This document shows positions 16,032 to 25,548 of a stretch of DNA of 64,000 nt, piece by piece. Under the pieces are notes generated by a model. The model worked only from the letters and a program-made list of their open reading frames with translations. It made no database searches and was not told the origin of the DNA. Origin of the DNA: Anaerolineae bacterium (lineage in GTDB: Bacteria > Chloroflexota > Anaerolineae > Aggregatilineales > JAFGMM01); contig JAOSJO010000026.1 of the NCBI GenBank assembly GCA_027494055.1, positions 67,094 to 131,093 of the forward strand, given 5' to 3'. Numbering within the stretch: the stretch's first letter is position 1; each line of letters opens with the position of its first letter. The translations under genes and the position numbers were made by a program.

Positions 16032-17981
16032 ATGGCAATGCACACCGTCAACTTCCAACCGATTGGCAAGCGCGTCGAGGTCGAGGCGGGCACGACCCTG
16101 CTCGACGCGGCGCAGCGGGCCGGCGTGGGCCTCTCGGCGATCTGCGGCGGCGTGGGCAGTTGCGAAACCTGCCGCGTGTACATCCTGCAGGGCAAGGTGT
16201 CGGAACCCAGCTACATCGAAGAGGCCGTCCTCACCTGGGAAGAGCTGGCCGGCGGCCTGCGCCTCGCGTGCCAGACCGAAGTGCTCGACGACGTGCGCGT
16301 GAACGTCCCCCCGACTCGCTCTCAGCGCCGCAGCGCACCCAGGTCGAGGGCGAGACGCTCGACGTGCCGCTTGAGCCGGCGGTCGTGGCGCACACCGTCC
16401 AGCTTGAGCCGGCCACGCAGGAAGACCTGCGCAGTGACTGGACCCGCCTGTGCGACGCGCTCGCGGCGCAGGGCGTTCAGGGGCCGGTGACGGCCCCGCC
16501 CTCGGTGATGGCTGCGCTGCCCGGCGTGCTGCGGCGGCACAACTGGCAGGCGAGCGTGGTGCTCCGTTGCCGCGCCGCCGGCTGCGAGGCGGTGCGCGTG
16601 GGCGCGCCCGGCGACAGGCCGCTCGGCTTCGCGGTGGATATGGGCACGACCAAGCTCGCGGGCTACCTGGTCGATCTACAAAGCGGGAAAACCCTGGGGA
16701 TGCGCGGGCGCATGAACCCGCAGATCGCCTACGGCGAGGACGTGATGGCGCGTATCGGCTACGCGATGCAGAGCCAGAGCCACCTCGAGACGCTGCAACG
16801 CGCCATCGTCGGCGCGCTCAACGAGATGATCGCCGAGTTGTGCGCCGGGGCCGGCGTCGGTCCCGGTCACGTGGTGGATATGGTGGCTGTGGGCAACACG
16901 GCGATGCACCACCTGTTCGTCGGCCTGCCGGTCGAGCAGCTCGGCACCGCGCCCTATGTGGCGGCGGTCGCGCAGGCGCTCGATATCCGCGCGGCGGACC
17001 TGGGCCTGGAGATCGCGCCGGGCGGTTACGTCTACATCCTGCCCAACATCGCCGGGTTTGTCGGCGCGGACCACGTGTCGATGCTGCTCGCCAGCAACAT
17101 CCCGTCGATGGACGGTGTGGTGGTGGGCCTCGACATCGGCACCAACACCGAGGTCACGCTCAACGCGAACGGGCGTCTGCTCGCGTGCTCGACCGCCTCC
17201 GGGCCGGCGTTCGAGGGCGCGCACATCCGCGACGGGATGCGCGCCTCCGAGGGCGCTATCGAGCGGCTGCGCATCGTCGATGGCAAGGTGCAGTACCAGA
17301 CCATCGAGCACGCGCCGCCGGTGGGCCTCTGCGGCTCCGGCATCCTCGACGCAGTGGCGCAGTTGCGCCTTGCGGGGATCGTGTCCGTCACCGGCGCGAT
17401 GGCCGGCAACGACCGCACGGTGATCGACGACGTGCACGGGACGGCGTTTCTCGTCGCCCCGGCGCGCATCACCGGCCACGGCGCGGATATCCTGGTCAGC
17501 CGCTCCGACGTGCAGGAGATTCAACTGGCGAAGGGCGCGATGCGCGCCGGCGTGAAGATTCTGCTCGAAGAGGCGGGGCTTACCGAGGCGGACATCGACA
17601 CGTTCATCATCGCCGGCGCGTTCGGCTCGTACATCGATGTCGAGAGCGCGGTCGCAATCGGGATGTTCCCGCCGCTGCCCCGCGACGCCCTACCGGCAGG
17701 TGGGCAACTCGTCGGGGATGGGCGCGCGGCAATGCCTGGTCTCCCTGTCTGAGCGCCGGCGCGGCGAGGCCATCGCCGGCAAGGTGCGCTATCTGGAGCT
17801 GACCAACGACCCGCGCTTCGTGGACCGCTTCTCGCAGGCGGTGCTGCTGGACGAGAACCCTGGCTCTAGCGCGCGCCGGCGCGCTGCGAGTAGCTCCCAG
17901 GGGAGCTTCAAGCTCCCTGGGAGCTGTTGCAACTTCAAAGCGTGGTCGCTCCTTTCGGCGCTCTTCTGCCGCCAGATGTAG
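16032..17981 (+). CDS. Ferredoxin-ASKHA reductive activator of corrinoid proteins (RACo/DUF4445 type; two frame shifts)
   Basis: About 649 aa. N-terminal 2Fe-2S ferredoxin domain with the Cys set in AICGGVGSCETCRV (about 38-47) and LACQTE; a linker; then the actin-like ATPase domain with GFAVDMGTTKLAGYLVDL, VGLDIGTNTEVTL and GLCGSGILDA. RACo-type proteins use ATP and the Fe-S cluster to return inactive Co(II) corrinoid to Co(I). Frame breaks: one C too few in a C run near 16309, and one C too many near 17689, after which the C-terminus reads QVGNSSGMGARQCLVSL. The last 35 or so codons run through two hairpin repeats and the stop lies inside a REP, so the natural C-terminus has probably been altered by repeat insertion. 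Confidence 0.88.
17892..17925. repeat. AGCTCCC-type hairpin repeat, copy 1
   Basis: AGCTCCCAGGGGAGCT, a TCA centre, and AGCTCCCTGGGAGCT: two nested palindromes that also pair with each other. A related unit is at 28082-28114. It lies in the last codons of the activase gene. Confidence 0.65.
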
Positions 17982-18006
17982 GGGCGATCCGCCGGGTCGC
18001 TCCTAC
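17978..18006. repeat. REP-like palindrome, family 1, copy 3
   Basis: GTAGGGGCGATCC then GCCGGGTCGCTCCTAC, imperfect 14-bp arms. The activase stop codon falls in its first bases. Confidence 0.7.
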
Positions 18007-18176
18007 GGGTAGGATGTCGTCCCACGTTCTGTATCTAGACCGCGCGATTATGCAGCCCTACCGCCCGGTAAGGGTTTGCATTTTATTACGATCCGCCGCT
18101 TTCGAAGCGCCAACCTTGCGAGTATACTCTCCGCCCAGGTCACCGTAGACGCCGACACGCCGCGCCGGAGTGAACC

Positions 18177-19040
18177 ATGTCCCAGGCACCGCCCCTGAAG
18201 ACGCCCAACCCCAACGCGCTCGAACAGGCCCGCGCCGTGCTTGCCGACCTGCACGCGCGGGCTGACTCAGGCGCGCCCGCGCTCCGCGACGGGCTGGCGC
18301 GGCTCGACGCGCTCCTGGCCGCCGCCGAGGCCGAGACGGAAGCGCTGCGCAACGAGGCCGCCGACCACGCCTCGCTGATCGCCCACGAGGTGCGCCTCCC
18401 GCTGACGAGCGTGCGCGGCTACGCCGACATGCTGCGCCAGGGCATCGCCGGCGAACTCACCGACACGCAGCGCCAGTTCGCTGCCGTCATCCGCGACAAC
18501 GCGGTGCGCATGGAAGAGTTGATTAACAACATCAACGACCTGAGCAAGCTCCGCGCCGGGCGGCTCAAGATCGACCCGAAGGTCGCGCTGTACCGGGACG
18601 TGATCAACGCCGTGGAGAACCAGGTCCGGCCCCTCGCCGACGACAAGGGCCACGCCCTCACATTCGCGACGCCCGACGACTTGCCCGCGCTCAGCGCTGA
18701 CAGCGCGCGGCTCAGCAACGCGCTCGCCAAGCTGGTCGCCAACGCGCTGCTCTACACGCCAGAGGGCGCGGGGGAGGTCACCGTCGCCGCCGCCAGCGTC
18801 GATGGCGCGCTGCGCGTGACGGTGGCGGACAACGGCATCGGCATGAGCGCGGAAGAGCTTTCACGCCTGGGCGAGCCGTTCTGGCGCGCGGACCACGACC
18901 TGGTGCGCGGCCAGAAAGGGCACGGGCTGGGGTTCGCGGTGGCGAAGGGCATCATCGAACTGCACGGCGGCGCGGTCGAGGCGGCGAGCGCGCCGGATGC
19001 GGGGACGACGGTCACGGTGACGCTGCCAGAATCTGAATAA
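18177..19040 (+). CDS. Soluble sensor histidine kinase
   Basis: 287 aa, no membrane segment. A short N-terminal helical region is followed by a HisKA dimerisation domain with the phospho-acceptor in LIAHEVRLPLTSVRGY (His near 70) and an HATPase domain with N box (VANALLYTP), G1 DNGIGMS and G2 GHGLGFAVAKGI. It has no recognisable sensor domain, so the signal is internal or comes from a partner. No response regulator is adjacent; the receiver-only protein at 5723 is a possible partner in the same window, but that is a guess. It follows the corrinoid set at 195 bases, across two repeats. Confidence 0.92.
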   Translation: MSQAPPLKTPNPNALEQARAVLADLHARADSGAPALRDGLARLDALLAAAEAETEALRNEAADHASLIAHEVRLPLTSVRGYADMLRQGIAGELTDTQRQFAAVIRDNAVRMEELINNINDLSKLRAGRLKIDPKVALYRDVINAVENQVRPLADDKGHALTFATPDDLPALSADSARLSNALAKLVANALLYTPEGAGEVTVAAASVDGALRVTVADNGIGMSAEELSRLGEPFWRADHDLVRGQKGHGLGFAVAKGIIELHGGAVEAASAPDAGTTVTVTLPESE

Positions 19041-19059
19041 TTCGTGAACTTAGTTGGGA

Positions 19060-19088
19060 TTGCAAAGTAAACGAGCAATATGTGATAA
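19060..19088 (+). promoter_or_regulatory. Promoter for the GmrSD-like gene
   Basis: TTGCAA (19060-19065) and TGATAA (19083-19088) with a 17-base spacer, in sequence much richer in A and T than its surroundings. A second -10-like TATAAT is at 19096-19101. The start codon is 59 bases below the first -10. Confidence 0.5.
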
Positions 19089-19146
19089 ACTATCATATAA
19101 TACTGCATAATATAGTGATCCCCTGAATAGAACAAGGAAAGTTCAA

Positions 19147-20798
19147 ATGAGCAACTTTGAGACTCATCCAAAGAAGCTTAAAGATGAGTTACTAACTCTG
19201 ATTCATACTCGCGAGATGGCGCTGCCTGACTTCCAGCGGGATTTTGTTTGGCAACCCGGACAGACAAAGAGTCTGATTGTTTCTTTGGCGCGAGGCTTTC
19301 CTGCCGGCAGTCTCCTTCGCATGGAAGGAAAGCCTATCTTCGCACCAAGAGCGTTTGCCACAGCACCTGAGCTTGACGGCCATTGACCAAAATACATTGT
19401 ATTAGACGGTCAGCAACGACTCACGTCGTTGTATCAAGCACTCTACGGCACCGGTGAACACTTGTATTACGTCGATTTGGGCATGCTGTTGAAGAGTGAC
19501 GACCTAGACAGTGCAGTCTCCTTTGAACGGCGTGAAAAGGCTCAGAAACGCCTTAGTTCGAGAGATGTTCAAGCAAAGAAGCGAGTATTGCCGTTGGCAG
19601 AAATCTTTGGATGAGATGGATTCACAACTGGCTGGATGAGATCGAAGAAGTCGTGGATCAGGACAAGCCCGTTATTTCAAAAGATGAAAGCAAGGCACTG
19701 CGCAACGTCTATGAGACGTATGTGGAGCCTATCGTTAGTTACGAGTTTCCAGTTGTGACATTAGGCGAAGACACGTCTCTAGAAGCTGTATGCACTATTT
19801 TCGAAACACTCAATAGCACTGGCGTCCGCCTAAGCGTATTTGATCTTCTCGCCGCGCGCTTCATGCACACGGCGAGAATCTACGAGATATGTGGACTAAT
19901 GCACTAGAGGAGTCAGAATATTTGCAGCGTTTCGATATTGACCCATATTACATCCTGCAAGTCATCTGCTCTCAACTGAAACGGTCAATCAAGCGCAGCG
20001 ATGTACTTGATCTTGACGCTCACGAAGTGGCACGTGTGTGGAAAGACGCGATATGGGGAATGGAACAAGCACTTAGGATGCTCTTTGAGGATTGCGGTGT
20101 TCTGAAACCTGATCTGCTATCTTACAATACCATCTTGGTACCATTAGCCTCGACTTTCATGAAGAACAGGTCAGTGACTGGACCAGCAGTCGGCGCAATG
20201 CGTAACAAGATCAAACAATGGTACTGGTGTTCGGTCTTCGGCCAGACATATGAGTCAAATCCAACTTCGCAGACCATGATTGACATTGAGCAACTTCAAC
20301 GTTGGATTGCTGGCGATCGTCTGCCAGATAGTGTAAGCGACTTCAAGTTCGAGAAGGAAGCGCTATTTTCGACGACGACTCGTCAGCGTGCAGTATATCG
20401 CGGGTGCTTTGCTTGGTTTTGCGCCAATCGCCATTGATTTTCATTCGGGGAGAAACTGACAGCGGATACGATCGCCTCAAGTGGCATTGATGACCATCAT
20501 ATTTTTTCCCAAAGCTTACCTTGACGCAACGACAAAACTTGACGCGCGGGATATTGACTCAATTCTCAATCGCACATTAATCGACCGCCAGACTAACAAG
20601 ACCATTGGTAAGAATCCGCCCAGCAAATACCTGCAGATGATCGAGAGGCATTTGGAAAGTGGGAAACTAGATGTAACACTCGCCTCGCACTATCTGCCCA
20701 CAGGAAAAGAATCATGTCTTTGGCGGGACGACTTCGAGGCTTTTCGCAACCAGAGAGCTGACGAACTCTACAACCTTATCATTCAGGCTACGTCATAG
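19147..20798 (+). pseudogene. GmrSD-like DUF262/HNH restriction protein, decayed
   Basis: Read across breaks it gives about 550 aa. The ATG follows AAGGAA. N-terminal DUF262: LPDFQRDFVWQPGQ, then LDGQQRLTSLYQAL and LNSTGVRLSVFDLL; C-terminal HNH-like IDDHHIFPKAYLD and a NxI-type tail. GmrSD-type enzymes use NTP and cut DNA with modified bases, mostly phage DNA. Damage: an in-frame TGA at 19384-19386, frame changes near 19613, 19875, 20410, 20452 (one G short in GGGG) and 20503 (one T over in a T run). Base use is far more AT-rich than the flanks, as expected for transferred defence DNA. Some indels may be sequencing errors, but the density exceeds that of the rest of the window. Confidence 0.75.
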
Positions 20799-20807
20799 TA
20801 TCGCAGA

Positions 20808-21287
20808 TCAGCGTTCCGTGTCTTCATATTCTGTCGAACCCGGTTCGTCCGTTGTCTCATCCCCATCCGAGAAGTCGCCCGACAGCACGAAGATCACCAC
20901 CGCCAGCGCCGAGATCACGACGCCGAAGACAAAGCCGGCCGCCTGCCACGGCCCCAGGAACGGGCGCGTGTCTGGCCCGCTGGGGTGCGAGCCGAAGCCG
21001 AGGAGGTCAGAAAGGCCCGCCGCCGCCGCGACGAGCAGCCCGGTCAGCGTCAGGCGGATGGCGACCGTCTGCCCCAGGGTATACGGCTTGCCTCGGAACC
21101 ACGTCGCCTTGGCATAGATGTACGCGCCCCAGTCCAGCAGGCCGAAGCCCAGCAGCGTCGCGGTGATCTGCAGCACGCCAATGCCCTCGGTCGGGTCGAG
21201 GCCTATCGTGCCGGGGAACAACCCCATGAAGGCCAACACCAGGCCCAACAGGGCGATCACCGCGCCAACCTGTGCCAGCCTGCCCAT
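20808..21287 (-). CDS. Four-helix membrane protein of unknown function
   Basis: 159 aa; hydrophobic segments at about 5-25, 38-58, 78-98 and 115-138, then an acidic Asp/Glu/Thr tail. No family recognised. It is the last gene of the minus-strand run, 37 bases behind the dipeptidase, and ends close to the GmrSD-like gene on the other strand. Confidence 0.6.
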   Translation of the reverse strand: MGRLAQVGAVIALLGLVLAFMGLFPGTIGLDPTEGIGVLQITATLLGFGLLDWGAYIYAKATWFRGKPYTLGQTVAIRLTLTGLLVAAAAGLSDLLGFGSHPSGPDTRPFLGPWQAAGFVFGVVISALAVVIFVLSGDFSDGDETTDEPGSTEYEDTER

Positions 21288-21324
21288 GCAGATCGTTCCG
21301 TTTCACGCGCAGCGACGCCAGCCG

Positions 21325-22404
21325 CTAGGCGGGCAGCGCCGCCTGGTAAATGCGCAAGAAGTTCCCGCCCAGAATGGCCTCGATGTCGTCCGGCGCGTAG
21401 CCGCGCGCCGCAAGCGCCGCGCCAAGCTGCCACAGGTCGGCCACCGTGTCGAACTCCTCCGGGATGTCGCCCGCGCCGAACCCGCCGTCGAAGTCACTCC
21501 CGATCCCCACGTGGCGCGCATTGCCGGCCACCTGGCACACGTGGTCGATGGCGTCAACCACATCGGCCAGGCGCACCGCGTCCTTGCGGTCGCTCCTACG
21601 CCAGCCCGGCTTGAGAAAGCCGTTGTACGGCACGATGCCGATCGCGCCGCCGCGCTCCACCATGCGCGCGATCATCTCATCCGAGAGTCCCCGGTCGGAG
21701 GGGCAGAAGCGGCGCGGGTTGCTGTGCGAGGCGATCACCGCGCCCTCGTAGCGGTCCAGCGCCTCGAAGTACGCCGCCTCGGCGGCGTGGCTGAGGTCGA
21801 GCACCATGCCCAGGTCGCCCATCACCTCAAGCAGCGCGCGCCCCAGGTCGGTGAGCGGGCCGGGTTCGCCGGTGCCGCCCGCGTAGCGCGTGCCCGCCCA
21901 CGCCAGCCCCACCGCGCGCACGCCGCGCGCGTACCATTCTTCGGCCTGTTTCGGTTCGATGATCGAGTCGGCACCCTCGATGCTGAGGATCAGCCCGACC
22001 CGGTGGTCGTGAAGGTCGGTCCCGTCCGCCCACGTGCCCAGCACGGCGTCGAGGTCGGGCCGGCGCTCGACAAGGCTGATCTTCGTGCTCGCCTCGTCGA
22101 GACGCCGGTAGTAGTCCATCTGGCGGATGGCCTGTGCGTAGGCCTCTTGTGGATCGTGGTAGACGATGGCGTCCCACGCGCCGAACGCGCGCCGCGCCGG
22201 CGAGACAAACAGCACGCCCACCACCACCGCCACCCGGCCCAGCAGCCAGTCTGGCAGGCCGACCGTCGCCACGCCGTTCACCCTGGGCGCGACGGAGCCG
22301 TTCGCGGCCTCCACGCGGCGGGTCTCGTGCGCGGCGCATGTGTAGTCGCGCCCGAAGGTCAGCGCGTTCCAGGCCAGGTCTTCATGCGCGTCGAAGACGA
22401 TCAT
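21325..22404 (-). CDS. Membrane dipeptidase (renal dipeptidase family, M19)
   Basis: 359 aa. A zinc-dependent dipeptidase of the amidohydrolase type. Metal ligands are visible: FDAHEDLAWN at the start (His-x-Asp motif, here HED), the bridging Glu in LSIEGADSI, His in VLDLSHAAEAAY and ASHSNPRRFC, and the substrate Asp in GIGSDFDGGFG. Length is normal. No signal peptide is present, so despite the family name it is likely cytoplasmic and acts on dipeptides. Nine bases separate it from the DsbA-like gene upstream. Confidence 0.93.
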   Translation of the reverse strand: MIVFDAHEDLAWNALTFGRDYTCAAHETRRVEAANGSVAPRVNGVATVGLPDWLLGRVAVVVGVLFVSPARRAFGAWDAIVYHDPQEAYAQAIRQMDYYRRLDEASTKISLVERRPDLDAVLGTWADGTDLHDHRVGLILSIEGADSIIEPKQAEEWYARGVRAVGLAWAGTRYAGGTGEPGPLTDLGRALLEVMGDLGMVLDLSHAAEAAYFEALDRYEGAVIASHSNPRRFCPSDRGLSDEMIARMVERGGAIGIVPYNGFLKPGWRRSDRKDAVRLADVVDAIDHVCQVAGNARHVGIGSDFDGGFGAGDIPEEFDTVADLWQLGAALAARGYAPDDIEAILGGNFLRIYQAALPA

Positions 22405-22413
22405 CTACGCCTC

Positions 22414-23132
22414 TCATTGTGCGGCACTCTCGATCACCGACCGGACCTCGTTCCAGCGCGGCACAACGCCCTGCGCGAACGGGTTCTCCCCATTGATGAG
22501 CACCGTCGGCGTGCCGGAGAAGTTCCCCGCCTCGCGCTGCGTGCTCACGATGTTTGCGGCCACGCTCATCAGGTTTTCGACCTCGGCGCTGTACAGGCAG
22601 GCGACGAAGTCGCTCTCTGGGATGCCCATCTCGGCGGCGGTCTGGATGACGCGCTCCTCAGAGAAAGCGCTGGGGCCAACCTGCCCGTAAGCGGCAAAGT
22701 ACCTGTCGTGCGTCTCCCAGAACTTGCCGAATTGCAGCGCGCAGAGGCTCCCGCGCACCGACATCTCTGCTCCGGCATGGGTTGACAGGTAGGGCACATA
22801 CACGAACTGCACGGTTCCCGTCTTTACAAATGTATCGACCAACTGGCCGAAGGATTCTTCATGGAAGAATCCGCAACCCGGTCAGGTGAAGTCCCCGATC
22901 TCAGCGACCAGCACCGGCGCATCCGGGTCGCCCAGGTGCGGCAGGCCGGCGGCGTCCGTCCCGGCGGCGATGCCCGCGTAGGCGCCGCCGCGCCGGAGTT
23001 GTCCTGGTTGGCGGAAGCGAGCATCACAACGACGACCCCGCCGACGGCCAGCAGCGCGACCAGCGCCACCAGCCACACAACCCGCGAGGACGACGACGCG
23101 CTCTGTCTCTTACTACGACGTTTCTGACTCAC
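22414..23132 (-). CDS. Membrane-anchored DsbA-like thioredoxin-fold protein with in-frame TGA at the first active-site Cys
   Basis: About 239 codons. A basic N-terminus and one membrane helix (VVWLVALVALLAVGGVVVV) anchor it; a Gly/Ala linker with one frame change near 22988 leads to the DSBA domain, LGDPDAPVLVAEIGDFT. Then comes TGA (22884-22882), then PGCGFFHEESFGQLV, all in one frame with no shift, so the active site reads T-[TGA]-P-G-C. The paralogue next door has FTCSHC in the same place, so the TGA stands exactly for the resolving pair's first Cys. Either a selenocysteine, a nonsense mutation or a base-call error. The C-terminal half has the cis-Pro loop FSGTPTVLINGE. Works in oxidative folding or reduction outside the membrane. 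Confidence 0.8.
22852..22884 (-). promoter_or_regulatory. Candidate bSECIS hairpin directly downstream of the in-frame TGA
   Basis: On the minus strand the TGA is followed by nine bases and then by a perfect nine-base stem, GGATTCTTC and GAAGAATCC, closed by a three-base loop CAT (22872-22852). The loop begins 18 bases after the TGA, within the range described for bacterial SECIS elements (about 16-37). Against it: no G in the first loop positions, which most known bSECIS have. The pairing could be chance in a codon run for Gly-Phe-Phe-His-Glu-Glu-Ser. Confidence 0.35.
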
Positions 23133-23214
23133 AGTGTCTCCTCACTAACACGAACCCCGCCAGGCAGAGGTCTCCCCTCCCCCACCTGGACGGCCTCTTA
23201 CGATAGCCCGGCGC

Positions 23215-24005
23215 TCAGCGCCCGGCGAGATGACGGTCGATGTTCTGCACGACCAGTTCGTAGGGCAGGTTCCCCTCGCACTTCGGGTCGGCGCCGCCGC
23301 AGACCGGGCGCGCGCCGTTGAAGAAGAACGCCGGCGTGCCGCCCACCTCGCGCAGGGTGGCTTCCTCACCCGACGCGCGGAGCAGGTCCACCGTCTCCTG
23401 CGCGCCCATGCACGACCCAAATGCGCCCATGTCCAGACCCAGCCGCCGCGCGGCCTCCTCGACATGCCCCTGATAGTAGGGGTAGTTCCCGGTGCGCAAC
23501 CACATGAACAGCACGTCGCTCATCTCCCAGAACGCTTTCGGGTCCTGCTGGCGGCGCAGACCGCGGCCTGCGCACCGAGCAAAGACTGCTGGTCGCCGGT
23601 CACCACCGGGTAGAACACAACCGACAGCGTGCCCTCCGCAATCTGCCCGTCGATGAGCCGGCCCAGGGTGCTCCCGTGGAAGTCCGCGCAGTGACTGCAC
23701 GTGAAGTTGGAGAAGTCATCCATCACCACGGGCGCGTCGGCGCTGCCGAGCCGGAAGAATCCTGCGTCCGTGACGCCGGCCTCAACGCCCTCGAACTGCG
23801 CGATGTCAGCGGGCATGGTGATCTCCACGGGCCGGCTGGTGTACGCGATGAAGACGATCACCAATGCCACCACCACAACCATCACGCCGGCGATCACATA
23901 GGTCTGCTGGCGCTTTTGTTGCTCCCGGCGCTGCCGGGCGGCAGCCTTGCGCTGGCCGGCAGTGCCCTTCCGGGGTTCTGCGTTGTCCTGAGCCATGTTT
24001 CCCAT
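23215..24005 (-). CDS. Membrane-anchored DsbA-like disulfide oxidoreductase, CSHC active site (frameshifted)
   Basis: About 263 aa. A highly basic N-terminus, one membrane helix (YVIAGVMVVVVALVIVFIAY), then a DSBA domain with LGSADAPVVMDDFSNFTCSH and C (CxxC = CSHC). The frame changes near 23555 (after QAAVCAAS), and continues QQDPKAFWEMSDVLF to the cis-Pro loop EVGGTPAFFFNG and a further Cys pair in VCGGADPKCEG. Paralogue of the next gene downstream, 82 bases away. The pair probably forms or reshuffles disulfides in secreted proteins such as the Cys-containing repeat protein at 31827. Start at 24005 or nine bases further on. Confidence 0.85.
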
Positions 24006-24016
24006 AACCCTCCGAA

Positions 24017-24796
24017 CTACTTCTGTACTTGCTCCAAATGGTTGCGCCAGGCGTCCACCACGGGCAGCAGGTCGGTCAGCCGCCGGATGGTCGCGTCTGG
24101 AATGATGTCCATGCCCTGTGGCAGATAGGGGTCGTCATTCTCCACCCACACGCCGCGCAGCCCGGCCTGCTGCGCGCCCCACACATCCAGCATGCGGCTG
24201 TCGCCGATGTAGACCGCCTCCTCTGGCGCAACATCCAGCGCGCGCACCGCCCGCTGGAAGATCTCCGGAGCCGGCTTCCAGGCATTCTCGTCGGCGGAGA
24301 AGAACAGCGCCTCGAAGGGCGCGAGCAGGTCGAAGCGCGCCAGGTCCGCCCTGTGGAACTCGCCCGGCCACATCGTGTTCGAGATCAGCGCCAGCCGCAG
24401 GCCGCGCTGCTGGAGCGCGCGAAGCGTCTCCCTGCCGCCGGGGATCGGCTGCACGACCTCCTGAATGCGCGCCACGTAGGCGCGCTCGGCCTCCAGGGCG
24501 TCTTCGGGCGTGAGCGCGATCCCAAGCGCCGCAGCCGCCTTCGCCAACTGCCGCACGAGGGCCATCTCGGCCACGTCCACCAGCCGCCCCTCGCCCAGGT
24601 CCCGCCACGCCGATGACACCTGCCTCCAGATCGCCTCGATCACGGCGGCCTCATCGGGCAGCGCGTAGCCCCGCGCCGCGAGGTAGGCGTACCACCCCGC
24701 CGCGCCGCGCGCTTCCATCTCGCGCCAGCCGCCGCCCGGCGGGTGGAAGTTCATCAGCGTGCCGCCAAGGTCGAAGATCACGCCGCGCAGCGTCAT
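24017..24796 (-). CDS. HAD-superfamily hydrolase (copy 2)
   Basis: 259 aa from the ATG at 24796, which overlaps the stop of the upstream paralogue as ATGA. Haloacid dehalogenase fold, phosphatase type: motif I GVIFDLGGTL (second Asp of DxD replaced by Gly), motif II LALISNTMWPG, motif III Lys in NAWKPAPEIF, motif IV VYIGDSRMLDVWGA. The DxGGT variant is common in a subset of HAD phosphatases. A helical cap lies between motifs I and II. Substrate unknown. Confidence 0.88.
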   Translation of the reverse strand: MTLRGVIFDLGGTLMNFHPPGGGWREMEARGAAGWYAYLAARGYALPDEAAVIEAIWRQVSSAWRDLGEGRLVDVAEMALVRQLAKAAAALGIALTPEDALEAERAYVARIQEVVQPIPGGRETLRALQQRGLRLALISNTMWPGEFHRADLARFDLLAPFEALFFSADENAWKPAPEIFQRAVRALDVAPEEAVYIGDSRMLDVWGAQQAGLRGVWVENDDPYLPQGMDIIPDATIRRLTDLLPVVDAWRNHLEQVQK

Positions 24797-25529
24797 GGCA
24801 CGCCCACCCACCGGTCAACCACGTCCAGCAGTTCCGGAAGCGCGCGGATCGTCGCGTCTGGCGTCAGGCCGTCCATCATGGCGGCGTCGCGCCGGTTGAG
24901 CCAGACCGCGCGCATCCCGGCCCGGCGCGCCGCGCGCACGTCGTACTGCGGCAGGTCGCCCACGTAGACCACCGCATCGGGCGGCAGGTCAAGCGCCGCG
25001 AGCGCCCGCTGGAGCAGGCCCGGCCACGGCTTCCAGGCCGCCTCGTCGGCGCTGTAGAAGCGCGCCGGCACATACGCGCCGATGCCGAGGTCATCGAGGA
25101 ACCTGTCGATCTCGACGCCGGGCCAGTGCGTGTTGGAGGCCGCCGCCAGCCGCAGGCCGCGCGCGCTCACCGCCTTGAGCATCTCCTGTGCATGCGGCAC
25201 CGCGCGGATGTGCTCGCGGCAGGCGCAGTAGTAACGCGCGCGCGCCTCGTCCCACTGCACCTGGCTCAGCGAGATGCCCGCCTCCGCCAGCATTGCGCCG
25301 AAGATCTGGTCCTGCGTCTGGGTGGCGTCCGGGTCTTCCTCAAGGCGCTGGTACAGGTTCGCGATGCGGCGCTCGTGTACCGCCAGCAGCGTCTCCGTGG
25401 CGGGGGCGCGGTATCCGAACCCTCCAGCGCCTTCCGGAACGCCTCAAGGCCGGGCCACTCCCAGTCGCGCGGCCCGCCGTACTCGACGAGGGTGCCGCCC
25501 AGGTCGAAAATAACGCCGTGCAGCGTCAT
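24793..25529 (-). CDS. HAD-superfamily hydrolase (copy 1, frameshifted)
   Basis: About 245 aa. Same plan as the downstream copy: GVIFDLGGTLVEYGGP, then after a lost base near 25418 the frame continues GYRAPATETLLAVHERR, ASNTHWPGVEID, EAAWKPWPGLLQ and VYVGDLPQYDVRAARRAG. It shares the DxGGT form of motif I. The two are tandem duplicates, coupled by a four-base overlap. Substrate unknown; the cap domain differs most between copies, so substrates may differ too. Confidence 0.83.
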
Positions 25530-25548
25530 ACCTCCACCTTTCCCACGC

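Noticed and set aside
19384..19386. In-frame TGA of the GmrSD-like gene as selenocysteine
   Set aside because: The position (before PKYIVLDGQQR) is not a redox site in this family, the gene has many other lesions, and a C-to-T change from CGA is the simpler explanation.
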